Assembly: GCA_936450465.1 (NCBI GenBank)
Contig: OW388303.1
Location: forward strand, 10,757,021-10,821,020
DNA from: Gibbula magus
Lineage: Eukaryota; Mollusca; Gastropoda; Trochida; Trochidae
Direction: 5' to 3'
DNA: 64,000 nucleotides
Below the pieces are notes generated by a model. It ran no database searches and was not told the origin of the DNA. It saw nothing but the letters and a program-made list of their open reading frames with translations. The position numbers and the translations under genes are program-made. Shown piece by piece: positions 1-13,400 of this stretch. Numbering within the stretch: position 1 is the first letter of the stretch; every line of letters begins with the position of its first letter.

Positions 1-47
1 TTATATTTGGGATAACACTACCTTCAATAGTACAAATTATTGTACTT

Positions 48-145
48 TTTCGGGCCGAGTCCCATGCGGGATTCGAGCACACGCCCTCAGAGTAAGGCAA
101 CTATTGCCAACATTGACTGTACCAACAGCTAACCACACTACCATT
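48..145 (-). repeat. tRNA-derived SINE fragment
   Basis: Read on the minus strand, this has a degenerate RNA polymerase III B box (GCTCGAATCCC) downstream of an A-box-like block (GTGTGGTTAGCTGTTGG). The same arrangement recurs near 46.67-46.77 kb. The flanking sequence before it (around 10-60, with AATAGTACAAATTATTG) recurs near 46.85 kb, so both belong to one dispersed family. The B box here has a substitution and the copy looks old. Confidence 0.5.
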
Positions 146-1439
146 GTTATTTCAAATATAGCCATGTTAGATTTCTTCACTATCTAAGTGGCAAATATTT
201 CGAATTAAAGAAGTTGCGATCCAGAAATCTTCCTTTTCTTCTGATACAGACATGCCATTTAGAATTAACGCGTTTTGCTGAAGTATATGACAGGTTCAGT
301 TTTTAACATGTTTTGTTACAATTGTGTACGCTAATACATGTTTTCGATAATAACGCCTTTACATGTTGAAGTTAAATGTTACTTTAAAAGAAAACACGAT
401 TTTATGGATAACAACTTATTTATTGTGAACATGCTAGTCGTTTCGGAGTACATGTGTACTCCTTCATAAGGTATAGACTGTGATACAGAATTTTTTTTTC
501 TCCAGAATATCTTGTTTTTTAAATGTGTTACAGTTGGTAATTAATTTGATCGTCTTATTTGATATATATTCCGTTCACCTTGAATTAACATACCTGTTCA
601 TCTTACATTGTATATTAAATACTTTTTAATTATATTTGTTTTCGAAGATTATAAGCATGTAAACCATGTGGTAATGAAATTATCTAATGTTGATGTCTCA
701 TCTTCTTCCTTAAAAGTACAATACAACCAAAACCTTTTTGTGAAAACAAACTAAGAAAAATAATTCCCTTGTTACATGCAATCAATACACATGTTAAAAA
801 ATATTATGTTTCGAATAAACTTTTCCAAAGCAAGTACAAACGGAATTTCCATTAACATTGAAAGCCAGTGAAACTATTTTGTTAGAGTGGAGGTAAGGTC
901 ATGATGACCTGCGTTTCTCGTCAATACTTGTTTATTATCTGACTACTAAGGAATGCAACAACGGATCGATCTGTAGGGATATTCGTGTAACGTACTCAAT
1001 TATATAACACCGTAGGACTACGTAAATTTAGATAGATCTCGCTGGTATGAAAGACATGATGTTTGTATCTATGAAATTACACCTTATAGTATAGATCCTC
1101 ACAAATATGCGGTAAGTCTATATTATTTTATTTAAGCCAGTCTATAAATTATAATATAAAAAGTAATACTCCCCAACCCAACCCTACACCGCATCGTTAA
1201 TATTGTTTTGTAGATATACACACAGCCATTTGATGGTATGACATATTCATTATTAAAGCATACACGTCAACTACTGCCGTGTATTACCGTTGTAATGAAA
1301 TGGATAACCGCGAACGATTTTGCATTTAACAAGGCAACTGACAGTGACAATGACAATAACAATATGACGTCATAACATAACATTATCCCCTATGATGTCA
1401 TGTCACTCAGAAGTATACGGGTAAAATAGTCAATGCTAA

Positions 1440-2060
1440 CTTGTACACTTTCTATCCCCTGGGATATAGTCGTTGGCTCCGTCTTTGTGTCCGTCCGTCC
1501 GTGATCACAACGTTACTCGAAAACTCCTTTATCAATCTTCACCAAATTTGCTATGCAGCCTCCCAATATCATGTAGATGTGCCTTTTGGGTTTTAAGATT
1601 TTTACATTGTTTCCATGGTAACAATCATGGACTTTGTCTATTTGAAGGGTAGGGTTTGTTTCCGGAGCACGTCTCTAAAACCTTTTGACCATACATGTAC
1701 CTCATCAAATTTTGACTTGGTTTATTGGAAGGGAAGAGTTTCTTTTCCGAAGCAGATTTTTAAAACTGCTTGACCAATCCTAACCAAATTTTGTATACTA
1801 CCTCCTTATATTATGTAGATGTGCCTTTTGGTGGTTTGACATTTTTTAACTTTATTTTCTGAACTTTATCTTTTTCCGTAGTAACATTTTGTACTTTGTC
1901 TTTTAGAAAGGTAATTATTTGTATTGACTTGGGGGAAGAGGAGACATCTGTTTTTACGAACAAAAACACCTTATAGTTTTAATTATATACTACTAAAACT
2001 GATTATTCAACTTCTGTGGGGCCGGGGTAACAAGCCACCTCGCCTTACGGCTCTTGTTGG
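1440..2060. repeat. Dispersed repeat with GTCCGTCCGTCCGTG head
   Basis: A stretch beginning near a GTCCGTCCGTCCG run holds two internal copies of the phrase GTAGATGTGCCTTTTGG (about 1572 and 1814). It ends near GCCTTACGGCTCTTGTTGG. This style of sequence is typical of high-copy non-autonomous elements in molluscan genomes. I cannot assign a family or define exact ends. Confidence 0.35.
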
Positions 2061-2315
2061 TAATCAATAATGGTTTCATTTAATCAGATCTTTATCATTG
2101 ACATATTTTATCTGCAGTTCACGACAATTTTGATTTCCAAAACTATAAAAAGAGACTTATGAGTTTATGAAATCCCCTGTTGACCTTCCAGCACCTGGCG
2201 ACAGCAAACAACAATTCTGATTCCTCCTAAATAATAAGTGTTCTCCTAATGGGGGATTAGACAAAACTACTTATTTATACTGTTTATGGTTACAGAAAGT
2301 TTATCAGTTGACATA

Positions 2316-4426
2316 ATGGCGACCGGGGGCGCCAGTGTTGAGATGGAAGAGGACTTTCCATCCATGGCGCTCTTTGGTGATGGCATGAGGTCCTTGGCCG
2401 ACCAGCCTCAAAGTTCCTTGTACTTTGATGTTCCCGACGTAAAGTTGATCGACCCTGACGAGCAGGAACCTGTCAAGCCTGAGGAAGAGGAGAACCCCTA
2501 TATGTCTTTAAAGAACTGTGTCCTTGATATGTTTAAAGATGATATGGCTGATATGATTAAAAATTTTAATATCGGTGAAATTAAAACCAAAGTGAAAACC
2601 AAAACAGAAACACCGTCATTTAAGAAGACGACGATGCTTATGTGTAAGTCATTATACTTTTTAAATCTGCAATTTTTTGGGGCAGTTTCTAAACAACGTG
2701 CTGAATATATGATAATAATAATGCACACATGTTATACCATAGCAAGGAAATATACATAAATACTCTAAATTAAATCATTACGCTGGTCTAAAGAAACAAA
2801 ACTAATATATTCACAATGCAACTAAAGCTGATTTGTTCTTAGGTCAAGTCTCTCAAAAGCTAATTTTACTAATTAAATTGAATTTAAAAATACTACTAAT
2901 TTACATAGTAATTTTAATCACAATTTACAATTAAATATATACAAGTGTGAAATTTAAATGGGTCTTTACAGCATCAATATACCGTCGACAAAAGAGCAGA
3001 GAGGAGTCACTCGATGTAGATGAGCAAGTCAATGTGCTTGTCGTACGGAATCTAGACACAAACAAAGTTGCCTTCTTGAAGGCTTCCAGGAAGTACCAAA
3101 ACGACCTGAGTGAGGAGTTACAGGCAGCCAAGGCTGAGGTACACTGGGCAGAGGTCGACGAGGACAGAGTCACTGTGACTGAAATCAAATCTGACCACAG
3201 GCCAAGTTCTCAAGAAGATGTCATGCTATGGAGAGATGAGGCCGATGCTACTGTCGTTAAGTTCTTTCAGACAATTATGATAAGGAAGGTTACAGTGATG
3301 ACGAATGTTTGGACACAACTGAAGGAGACGAACGCTTTGACTAAGTTTAAAGATCTGGACAAGGATTTGCTGCTAATGATTCCTTCTGATGTTCTACCAG
3401 GTGTCATCATTGTGGGAGACCTGCCCATGGTAGCAAACATAGCCGAACAAATCTTCGAACTGGTGAGAGGCGCTGAGGAAGAGGATCGTAAGCAAGTTAG
3501 CATTCACCGTTCATCTTTGCATGAATTGGAAACTTGGAAACTTCAATACTTGCTGGCTATTGACATATCTGCAAAGCTTTCCGCGAAGTACGAAGGTTTG
3601 ACTGTTGAAGTCATTACCAACAAAATGACCGTTGATTTGTCTGGTCAGGATTTGGACATTACTAAAGCAAAGTTTGACATTCAGCAAATTTTGAATAATG
3701 TAGATCGCAGGATTGTAGAAGATGTGGCCAAGCGTATTCTGCAAGCTTATACATTGGATGAGTTTCATGAATACATACAGGGTGTCTTGAAGGCGAAACA
3801 TATTGAGGCTACGTTTATGGTCTTATCGGATGAGCTTTGGGTCTTCGCAGTCCATACCATGCTTGATGAAGCAACCCGAATCATCAAAGAGTCTGTGACA
3901 ATGAGGTACATCAAAACCGACGGACTGTCTGTGAAGGTTTGGAAACAGGTACTTCTTTCCATGAACCAGACCACAAAAGATCCTTTCTACATTGACGACA
4001 TTGGCGAGGGACACAAAGCAGCTCTCATCTGTGCGCCTTGTATCGAAGAGTTCGTCATGGGGAAACTCAGGGAAGCGACAAGAGAGAGTGCCTTGCAGAC
4101 ACAGAGGGTGCAGCTAGAAAGGGGGATATTTCTGATGCTGAAAAGATGTGCTGCTGAAGTGGACGGAATCCAATCCAAATATGAAGTTGACATCACCTTT
4201 GATCATGCCTATTGTATGGTGGCCATTAGAGGCCCAGCTGGTCACGCTTCTGCAGCTTTGGAAGAAGTGAAAACATTGAGTGACAGAGTCGTCCAAAGAA
4301 ACCTAGACTTGTCAACACCTGGGGCCTTTAAGTTTTGTCAGTCTGTCAAAGGAGATTCATCGATTAAACAGACAGAGAAAGACCTTCACTGTGTCATGGA
4401 GGTACAGCTGGGTGATGAAAGCCTTG
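2316..4426 (+). other. Exons 1-2: N-terminal KH-like region of the macrodomain protein
   Basis: Exon 1 (2316-2643) encodes an acidic, low-similarity leader ending in a Lys/Thr-rich stretch (KTKVKTKTETPSFKK). The large exon 2 (2972-4426, 485 codons) encodes alternating beta/alpha segments such as VNVLVVRNLDTNKVAFLKAS and EVDITFDHAYCMVAIRGPAG. PARP14 proteins carry a series of KH-like RNA-binding repeats before their macrodomains, and this region has the same place and texture. No GXXG loop is clear, so KH identity is inference from architecture. The exon 1/2 join creates a Ser codon across the junction. The exon 2 donor (GTAGGT at 4427) precedes an in-frame stop at 4432-4434. Confidence 0.65.
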
Positions 4427-7400
4427 GTAGGTGATATCACTGTCATGTTCTAATAAATGTTAGTGTCGGTGTGAAATTGAGTACAAGAACCATTTACTCT
4501 ATCTCTATGTTAATAGCTAAAAGCAACTGTGGCTGTAAGAAGTCGTGTTATAGGACTATCATACGCATTGCTTATTATGAAAATGGAAGATCATTTCATC
4601 AAAATCAAACGCAAGACTTATGGAGTCTATATCCTAAAATATGTTAAAAATTATGATTTTGTTTTTATAAAATGTTTCAGTAGTCGTGTTTAACCGTGTG
4701 TCTTGAGTCTGATTATGGGAGGACTGATTTGTAAGTGTTACTAATACTTTTATTTTTACTTACAATGTACTTACTTATCTTCCACAGAAAACCAAAAATT
4801 GAAAGCGCACGTGAACATCATCAAAGGTGATATTCGTCAACAGTTGGTAAGTCATATCTTCTGTCATTTAGATACTTATAAGTCATATCTTTTGTCATTC
4901 AGACAGTTGGTAAGTCATTGCCTTTGTCATGTAGACATTTGGAAAATCCTTGCCCTTTGTCACTTAGACGGTTGGTAAGTCATATTTTTTGTCACTTAGA
5001 CAGTTGCTAAGTCATATATTTTCTCACTTAGATTGTTGGTAAGTCATATCTTTTGTCATTTAGTCAGTTGGTAAATCATTGCCTTTGTCATTTAGTCAGT
5101 TTGTAAGTCATATTTCTTGTCATTTTGACAGTTGGTAAGTCATATCTCTTGTCATTATAGACAGTTTGTAAATCATTGCCTTTGTCATTTAGTTTTAAAG
5201 TCATATTTCTTGTCATTTTGACTGTTGGTAAGTCATATCTCTTGTCATTATAGACAGTTTGTAAGTCATATTTTTTGTCACTTAGACAGTTGGTACGTCA
5301 TATTTTTTGTCATTTAGACAGTAAGTCATATTATTGTCACTTAGACAGTTGGTACGTCATATTTTTTGTCATTTAGACAGTTAGTAAGTCATATTATTGT
5401 CACTTAGACAGTTGGTAAGTCATATTTTTTGTCATTTAGTCAGTTGTTAAGTCATATTTCTTGTCATTTTAACTGTTGGTAAGTCATATCTTTTGTCTTT
5501 TAGACATTTGGAAAATCCTTGCCCTTTGTCACATAAACAGTTGGCAAGTCATATACCTTTTAAATTAGACAGTTGGCAAGTTATATACCTTTTAAACTAG
5601 ACAGTTAAATATCCTTTCAAATACCATTCAGTAATACGAAACCTGTATATGGAAATATGTTTCATGTAATTCAACGTTGACCCATATTGGGCTCCCTATA
5701 TCATACATCATAAGAGCTAAAGTTTTACAATTTCATGTAAACAGCTACAAGTAATAAATGAAAATTGTGAAACTTTTCCAACTGTCAAGACAAAATCCTG
5801 GATACTCAACTTTGGGTTACAATAAATAATCCATTGTTTCGTAATTAAGAGATCCTAACAAAACACTAACTGGCTCAAAGTGTTTTAGAAACTTAAATTA
5901 CGGGTGCGTCCGCTTTGGCGGAACATGCGATACTACCGAAGCGGTGTTATAACTCACTCATTCACTTTTGACCCCTTGCGAACGGATTTTGTGGATGTAA
6001 CTTGTACATAATTTTAAGCGTGTTTTGAATTTATAAGTTAACGACATGGTAGGTTGACATAATTGTTATTCTCGTAGTATATTAACTCGACGTGTTTCTT
6101 TATATTCAATGAGTTTTATTTGTAAGTATTATATAAGTATTATTTGTTTTGTGCTACATGGTGAACTGACTACATTCTAGGTGGACGTGATCGTGAACCC
6201 AGTTCCAAACATCGACAACCTTGGCAGGAAGTCTGTATACAGTGTGCTCTGTGAAGCTGGTAGCCTGATAGAGAGGCACTTAGACACACACTTCTCAGGA
6301 GGTCTGCAGACAGGGGAGGTGGCTGTAACTTCAGGGGGCAAACTCAGATGTAAGAGCATCTTCCACTGCTGTGTCCCCCAGTGGTCCTCTGATAACAGCA
6401 GTATAGAGGTAGGACCATTACTCGTAGTCCTCATTCAAACATTACTTAGTATAATGGGCACAGAACATGGCATTATTCTTACAAAATGAAAGAAAATAGG
6501 GGGACATAGGCTTGTTTAAATACAACACATTTGAATGAAAAGTGAAACATATCATCAATATCCTGTTGGGCATTTCTGGGTAAGTAGGTGTTTTAATAGA
6601 GGTTTATGAAGGTTACACCTTTATATTTGATTTGGAAGGTACATTTTCAATACTATCTCTCCTACATGCCATTGTTACATGATTATCATACTAATAAAAG
6701 TTTACTTATTTACGATCTGACAATCTGACTATATTAGATTGAAAAAGCGCATGCAGCTTGGATCCCACATCATTCTGATGCAATCAAATTCGAAGTAAGG
6801 TTTAAGAATACCCCATACCCCGCTAGTGTAGCCTATAACCCGTACTGATCACCTCACTGATAGCGGTGATCAGATATATAAAAAAAAAAATATATATTCT
6901 TAAAATATTCTACTAACTTTTTTCCAGGACTACCAAGAGTTGATAAAGCAGTGTTTGGACAAGACGGACGTCTCGAACTATTCGTCTATAGCTTTCCCAG
7001 CTCTTGGCTGCGAAGTCGGTGGCTTTCCTCGACTGACTGCAGCATCGGCCTTCCTGGATGCCATACTTGCTTACGAAGAGACCACCAACAGTGGAATAAA
7101 ACTTGTCAACATTGTTGTTGATGCCAAGGATGGTGAGACGTATGACGTAAGTTTTTAAAATTTGGATCTGGGATAGGTGTTTAGATTTGATATAGACTTT
7201 ATTACTCGCCCGGTGAAGATACTGCAGTGTAATATCTATACCACAATACTGAACTAGTGTAAAACCACTGCAAATATGACATCACCATAGAGAGTGGAAT
7301 TCTCAATGGTTGTACCGCTATCACAATGGCACTTGAGTCGCGTTTTCAGTACGCTGTTGGCAATCTCGTTTGATAAAATTGGGCAAGTAATAAACAGAAT

Positions 7401-10400
7401 ACTAAACTCTCTTCCATAAAATACCGCATTTATTCAACTCGTAAATTATTTGGTATCCAGCTCGCTTTCGCTCTTTTAAACCAAATCATTTATATAAATG
7501 GTATTAAATTGAAGGTCATTTACTATTCAGCTGTCACGTTGATCATCACATTATGATTATTAATCAAGCAAAGGATCGTTAATTAAAATAAATAACAAAC
7601 ATAATCGTTTTTGTGTATCGAGTAAGGGCAATGGTTCTACTGTTTCATGATGTATAATATTTATTGAAAAAGATTAATTGCTTCGTAAGTAATATTATTT
7701 ACATTCGAACATTACAGGTTTTCAACAACGAAAGAAACAACAGGATAACTGGAACAAAACACTTTGAAGAATGTACGTATTTCATCCAATTTATGCTTTA
7801 CTGCAGTAGTGTTAAATAAAGCAAAAACGGCAATAAATCAAAATAATTTACACAGATGAGTACCTTCTAAGCGTATTGATATATACTTTTATTGTATCAA
7901 AATTGATTTTACTTTGATATGAAACTAGCTTTTGTTAGTATATCAATACCTCTACAATATGGTGTCTGTGACAGATGATGGGACTGATGACGTGACGACA
8001 ATGGTGGCTGGTATCCGAATTGTGGTCCAAGTTGGAGAACTTGCTACTACCAAGGTATTAGAATTCATTGCATATTCTTGATCATTCTATAAAAGGTCGA
8101 TTTCGGGTGAACATAAACAAGTACTTGAATGATTTTTGGACTATGTCTTCGTCTGTCCTGCTTCCCTTGTACACGGTTCCGTATTCCGATTAAATGATTA
8201 TACTGACATTTTCTGAAGAATGGTGACACAACACTAGCTTTCATAGCAGTAACCGATGAAAGTCTAACCTAAGAGTTATGAGGATTATATTAACCCATTT
8301 TTCCACAGAATATGTTCCTTGGACAAGAGGAAACGTTTATCACCTTAACCGAAACATGTGCCAAAAATATTTATTCAGGGTATTAAAGGGGCAGTAGCAC
8401 GTTTTTTGGATGAAATAAGTCGATGAAATGAATTAGAAAAATAATGTCACCAATAGTAAAACATCCTTCTCTCTTCGGAAAATTAAGTTAAACATGAGTG
8501 TACATGGTTCCGTAAAGCCATGGGAATCGTTTTTGTCATTCGAAATAATAAATTGTGTTCACAATAAAATGGCCGCCATGTAATTTTTGCTTTATACGCA
8601 ACATCGTTTTTACAACTACGTTTAATTGATTTGTTTAATACAATGTTTTACCCTCTAAGGTGAATATAAATGACATAAACTATCATTATAAATGTGAAAT
8701 TTGCAAAAATTAAATTTGCAAAAAACGTGTTACTGCCCCTTTAAGCTTCACATTACTAAGCAATGAACGATGAATGTAATTTCTCAAACAGGCAGACGCC
8801 ATGGTAAACACAACCAACCAGGTTCTCGACTTGTCCTACGGCGCTGTGTCAGCTTCAATTCTGAAGGCGGCTGGGAGTGGTCTGCAGAGAGAGTGTAGAA
8901 TCAGATATCCCCAGGGGCTCCTGCCTGGTCAGCTGGCTATGTCTGGGGGATGGAAACTGGCTTGCAAGAACATCTACCACTGTCATCTACCCAAGTGGAT
9001 GGGCAACCCGGGGGCACAGGAGGTAAGACATTCTCTTGTAATCTCTTAAAGTGCCATTGAGCCATTGCCATCTATTTCATTGAAATATGTACACTAAATT
9101 TTTCGCAATTTTTTTTTACCCAAAATAAGCGGAGAATTTCTAAAATTTGTAAAGATGCTTTCCAGTTTAAATATAGATCGAGTTTATTATTTTCAAGCGC
9201 ATAGCATTATGGTTTACGCCCATACTGTAGACAAACAAAATAAGGAGTACTTTTAGAACTTGAAATATATAGTTTTTGTTTCTATTTACCATCTACTTTA
9301 ATTGTGTATATCAATACAGGTATTGACATAAATGTATACTCACCGAGGGATTTTGTTTGAATTATAATTCAATGAGAATATACACATAATATATCTGTCA
9401 TAGCTTGGTGGTATAATTGCAATAATAATATCATTTAACAGGTAAAAAGTCAATAATTTGTATATTCACAGGACATGTTAATATAACAATCGTCACATTC
9501 AGTAATGTGTGACAAGGGACGAAAACAGTGGAGAAGGACGAGTTTGATTACTATTGCGACTTATGTAATTGACAAGTCTATTTGTCTCGGAAACGATTGT
9601 TGCTGTGTAGTACGCAGTATGCATTAATGGGAAATCTGTTTCAGATTCTTTTATTCAAAGGGGACCAAATTTCATCGGATATATATGATATAAAAAGAAT
9701 TTATCATATGCCATGTTGTAGAAGATACAAGTTACAAGCATAAAAAAACACTGTTTTCCATGAATGTTGTAAATGAAATAGTAACATACTCGATGGCTCT
9801 TTAATAAATGTATAAAATAAGTTAGAGATATCGGATTTTCATCTAAGGGTGTATGAATAAACAAATCATAAGATTTAAAACGACCAGAATCATTTACAGT
9901 CATGTAAGTTAAACTAAAAGCTTTTGTTGTTAAGGAAGTACATGCAGCATGTGATACATAAGGGTGTGAGGTATACAAATACAATGTACATAAATTTATA
10001 AACATATTTCAATTTTTGAAATTAACAATAAAAAAAGAATGATTTTCATTTTGAAATAAGTTATCTTCCCTTTTAGACATTTATGATAACACTTTATAAT
10101 AAGAACGAAATATGTCATACATGTACCTATTACTACCACCAATTCCAAATGAATGCTTATAATCCCTTTACTTTTCTTTAATGAGAAGATAAGAGGAAAA
10201 GAAATACTATTTGCTCTTTCAAGTCCTTAATATAAACATTACCAACTTCTAGAGTGAACTTTCCGAAATGTTATAGGATTTATAAGGCGAGATGAAAGTA
10301 GGAGCATAATAAGGACACGCTGACATTTTTTTCTTTTCTATACCCATTCAGTATTACCCGCTGTTTCAGTCCCTGGAATACATTATTTGATTGTGGAAGG

Positions 10401-13400
10401 CCCTGAAACGTTTCACGTAGACATTAGAATGTTAGTCTTGTTACGTCCTTTTCAATCCTGCTCAAATGTATACTAATGTTGCTACACCCTGAGTAACACC
10501 TTTATTTAAGTCTCCGAAACGTTTCGAAAACAGTTTTGTAATTTTGCATTTATTAAACAACCTTATTCAGTCCCTGAAATTTACATAGACACAAATGCAT
10601 TTTAATATTGTAACACCCTTTCACATACAGACTTGTATTTTAATACGTACATGTATGCACTCTACTTTTATTCGCCGAAACACTTTACATACACACTTAT
10701 ATATAAATCAAGTTAATATATCCTTATTGCAATCCCCGAAACGGTTTATATAATCACTTGTATATTACTAGTTGTCTAGTGTGTAGTTTCCTGTTAGCTT
10801 CCTGCTGGTGTACGTGCCTTCTTGAACGTCGTGTTGATATGAAATGATCAATATGTTTTAAAATACTCAAATTAAAACACACCCAGCAAATAGATCTTCA
10901 AAGATAAGATAACACTTTATCACCAAAAATTAGAATATTTTTAATCGAAACAGAGCTTAAATATAGTACATTATGTGTTGACAGTCACGTATTTACACAG
11001 TTACAACTTAAATGTATAACACGGTAAAGTGAAAGTCCTTTGATGATGATGATAATAATAATAATGATATATATACATAAAAAACAAAGGCTGAATATAT
11101 TTTGGATTCCCTCTCGGGATTCTCGAGAATCCAAAACATATTCAGCCTTTGTTTTTTTTATGTATATATTACTTGAACTAATACGAATATTGAATATGTA
11201 TCAGGGCTATAGCATAACTACTCGTCACTTCAAAGAGCTAATAAACTGTTTCTGTTAGCTGCGATATACGATAGTTGAACACGATTTGTTTTTGTTCTTA
11301 CCCGCATCAAATACATAACAAGTAGCATGATATTTGCATTTCAATATAGCTGGGAAACAAACCTTCGGGATGCAGTTTACATTAACAATAAAGTTAAAAC
11401 TATTTAAGAGGCATTTGGGAAGTTAACGAGATAAAGGAACACTAAGATCTATGGCTCGTCAACTTCAACTACTTTATATTCCCTTTTCAATTAAATGTAT
11501 GTCCGATGCTTCCGTTTATGATATTACTGACTTACGGGACAGCAAGTTTAAACTCAATCAAATACTCTGACAACTTGTGTCTGCAGTCTCTGGAGCGTAT
11601 CATAGACACGTGTCTGGAGCTGGCTTCATCAGAAGGATACGAGACCCTGGCGTTTCCTGCACTGGGCACTGGGATACTGAAGTATCCGGCTGATGTCGTG
11701 GCGGCTGTCTTCAAGGATCGAGTTGCGGTCTTCTCCCTAGATAACCCGCTCAGCTGTCTAAGGGAGATAATCATCGTACTTTACCACAAGGATGAACTGA
11801 CGTGCAAGGTGAGACATGCGCCCCGTTCAATAGCAGCGAGCGCTTAAATTGCTCAATGTAGCGCTCAATGTAGCGCTCAATGTAGCGCTCAATGTAGCGC
11901 TCAATGAGCGCTTCTTCTCTCTTGAACGACACAGTGCAAATTCCTCAAAGTTTGCTCGCCTTGCTACGTAGCGCTACATTGAGAAATCGCGTTCAAGATA
12001 GGTTTAAAAGTAATCGCTCTTTGAGCGATCACTATGAAACCTATCTTGAACACGGCACTTGACTCCGTTCCATAACGCGGCTTTCATAGAGTATTTCACT
12101 TATATCACAGCTGCTAGTATTATTGCAGGGAGAAAACCCGCAACATCACGTGGCTATGCATTGCGAGTGAAACCTGCGGGCAACGGCTGAGACTAGTGAA
12201 CCAGGGCTGGTAAAAAAAATGCACTGAAATTCAGTTTAGCATTGCACCAAAACCTTACTGCGTGTAGAACAGTTCTCTACTGCAGACAAAGTTGCCGTGC
12301 CACTGGCGGGATTCGAAACCCGGACCTCCTGTTCCGAAGATGAACGCGCTAACCCGCGGTCGTTCTTATTATCATAATAACAGCAAACATACAATTGTTA
12401 AACCTTTTTGGATCAAATTGAATCAGTCAATAATGTTGGAATATAAAGAATTTATGTTTTATGTTTGTTCTAGGTTTTAATGTCAGAGTAACTCTACATT
12501 CTTTATATTTAATGGAACTGAGGCCCGCTGGGCCGGGACATGTTCCATGGTAAAAGAGACGGATAGGCCTACTTAAATCTACTTTAAATACATCCAACCA
12601 ATTCTTATCTAACACATTCAAAGTTGAACTCCAAAAGATTCTAATTCTAAGTAACAATGAACATACATGTATGTATCGATACCATATTGAAAAATGGAGG
12701 AACTCGATGGGGATGGGGAACAAGATGATGACGTCACAAGTGTAATCCTGTTCGCCAGTCTTTTGTTACCGAGGTCAGCGGTACAGTTAGAGACAGTGTT
12801 TTCAGTTTCGTCGGTCAGAGGTAGAATCGTAGGCGGTCAGGAAAGTCATAGCGTTGTGTTTCAATATCATTGGTCAGTATAATTGTGTTTCAATATCATT
12901 GGTCAGTATAATTGTGTTTCAATATCATCGATCAGTATTATTGTGTTTCAATGTCATTGATCAGTATTATTGTGTTTCAATATCATTGGTCAGTATTATT
13001 GTGTTTCAATATCATTGGTCAGTATTATTGTGTTTCAATATCATTGGTCAGTATTATTGTGTTTCAATATCATTGGTCAGTATTATTGTGTTTCAATATC
13101 ATTGGTCAGTATTATTGTATTTCAATATCATTGGTCAGTATTATTGTGTTTCAATATCATTGGTCAGTATTATTGTGTTTCAATATTATTGGTCAGTATT
13201 ATTGTTTCAATATCATTGGTCAGTATAATTGTGTTTCAATATTATTGGTCAGTATAATTGTGTTTCAATATTATTGGTCAGTATAATTGTGTTTCAATAT
13301 CATTCGTCAGTATTATTGTGTTTCAATATCATTGGTCAGTATTATTATGTTTCAATATCGTTGGTCAGTATTATTGTGTTTCAATATTATTGGTCAGTAT

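Larger units (their letters stand above)
1..2285. other. Gene-free 5' flank of the macrodomain gene
   Basis: I see no convincing coding exon here. The stretch contains a tRNA-like SINE piece near the start and a dispersed repeat at about 1440-2060, described separately. The rest is AT-rich unique-looking DNA. A promoter or a non-coding first exon for the gene at 2316 probably lies in this interval, because a plausible splice acceptor (TTACAG, ending at 2295) sits just before its first good start codon. I could not place the upstream exon or its donor. Confidence 0.5.
7718..11808 (+). other. Exons 6-9: macrodomain 2
   Basis: Exons 6 (7718-7772) and 7 (7975-8054) supply the linker and first strand. 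Exon 8 (8792-9022) encodes ADAMVNTTNQVLDLS, then SILKAAG and GQLAMSGGWKLACKNIYH. Exon 9 (11587-11808) encodes AFPALGTGILKYPADVVA. The VNTTNxxLDLSxG loop and the intact GTG phosphate loop followed by YP make this the best preserved of the three macrodomains and the likeliest ADP-ribose binder. The 2.6-kb intron after exon 8 holds a TTAA-flanked MITE, and the 6.2-kb intron after exon 9 holds the giant 29-bp minisatellite. Both flanking joins are phase 0. Confidence 0.85.

Noticed and set aside
12694..12882. Frame MEELDGDGEQ... with RIVGGQ, resembling a protease start
   Set aside because: It runs into the minisatellite, RIVGG alone is too short a match, and no further protease motifs follow.
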